Origin: Undaria pinnatifida
Lineage: Eukaryota; Sar; Phaeophyceae; Laminariales; Alariaceae
Length of the DNA: 64,000 nt
Direction: 5' to 3'
Assembly (NCBI GenBank): GCA_012845835.1
Contig: JABAKD010000029.1
Span: forward strand, 2,362,970-2,426,969
Below the pieces are notes generated by a model that worked only from the letters and a program-made list of their open reading frames with translations, did not search any database and was not told the DNA's origin. The position numbers and the translations under genes were made by a program. Below, piece after piece: positions 63,845 to 64,000 of this stretch. Positions within the stretch are counted from its first letter, which is position 1, and every line of letters begins with the position of its first letter.

Positions 63845-64000
63845 GTGATACCGGCGATGGCGATACCGTCGAGAACACTGCAAGCGGTTGCGCTAAACTG
63901 CCTGCTGAACCTCCCAAAGGTGAGGCGAACCTGCTGAAGAGTTGGGGACGGCGCGGTGAAACGCTAGCTTCGTCTAGACTAAGAGGCGTGCGCGCGAGGG
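63845..64000 (+). pseudogene. Copia-3 coding remnant, continued
   Basis: If Copia-1 and one TGATG copy are disregarded, the Ser/Asp-rich frame that stops being readable at 58,075 continues here for ~51 codons to the window end without a stop (G-D-T-G-D-G-D-T, then L-P-A-E-P-P-K-G-E, S-R-L-R-G-V-R). The domain is not identifiable; it could be a polyprotein linker. Confidence 0.5.

Overview
This is a nuclear-type eukaryotic sequence dominated by transposable elements, and no intact single-copy host gene was recognised. It holds two classes of LTR retrotransposon (Ty3/gypsy and Ty1/copia), LINE fragments, tRNA-derived SINE-like repeats, short inverted-repeat elements, minisatellites and CAG/CAA microsatellites. 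There are no operons, ribosome-binding sites, rRNA genes or canonical tRNA genes. The repertoire suits a repeat-rich protist or alga (a macroalga is my impression), but nothing here fixes the lineage.

Left part (1-9.5 kb): a degenerate ~66-78 bp tandem repeat is split by two 5'-truncated LINE 3' ends. Then come minisatellites, a minus-strand SINE, a diverged ~200 bp duplication with CAG tracts, a plus-strand SINE, and non-coding sequence. From 10.4 to 19.0 kb a decayed gypsy-like element lies on the minus strand. Read 5' to 3' it has Gag with a CCHC knuckle, a 243-bp tandem repeat, a NADAR (YbiA-like N-glycosidase) domain, an unrecognised ~315-codon ORF, integrase, and a Tudor-like C-terminal module. 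No reverse transcriptase is visible. A NADAR domain inside a retroelement is the most unusual feature of the window. Behind it (19-20.5 kb) lie tandem repeats and a strongly C-rich then G-rich tract.

Middle part (20.8-39.5 kb): a foldback element; a cluster of dispersed repeats carrying a GTCACTCGCGCGAGTGAC palindrome; a TTGACGGC minisatellite; and a heavily decayed minus-strand Copia (31.4-36.3 kb) between two ~430-bp direct repeats. From 43.6 to 49 kb there is a duplicated ~243-bp block, an intact OTU-type cysteine protease ORF with a truncated tandem copy, and two elements with terminal inverted repeats, one of which has a recognisable empty-site paralogue.

Right part (49.4-64 kb): a 5'-truncated LINE sits inside another dispersed repeat whose uninterrupted relative is at 26.6 kb. 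Next come a short SINE, a LINE C-terminal fragment with a CCHC-like finger, and a near-palindromic duplication. An older plus-strand Copia (57.0-58.1 kb, resuming at 63.85 kb) is interrupted by a full-length minus-strand Copia (58,076-63,839) with ~95% identical LTRs and a perfect TGATG target-site duplication. Nearly all element ORFs are broken by single-base indels, many in homopolymers. This could be real decay or uncorrected assembly error.
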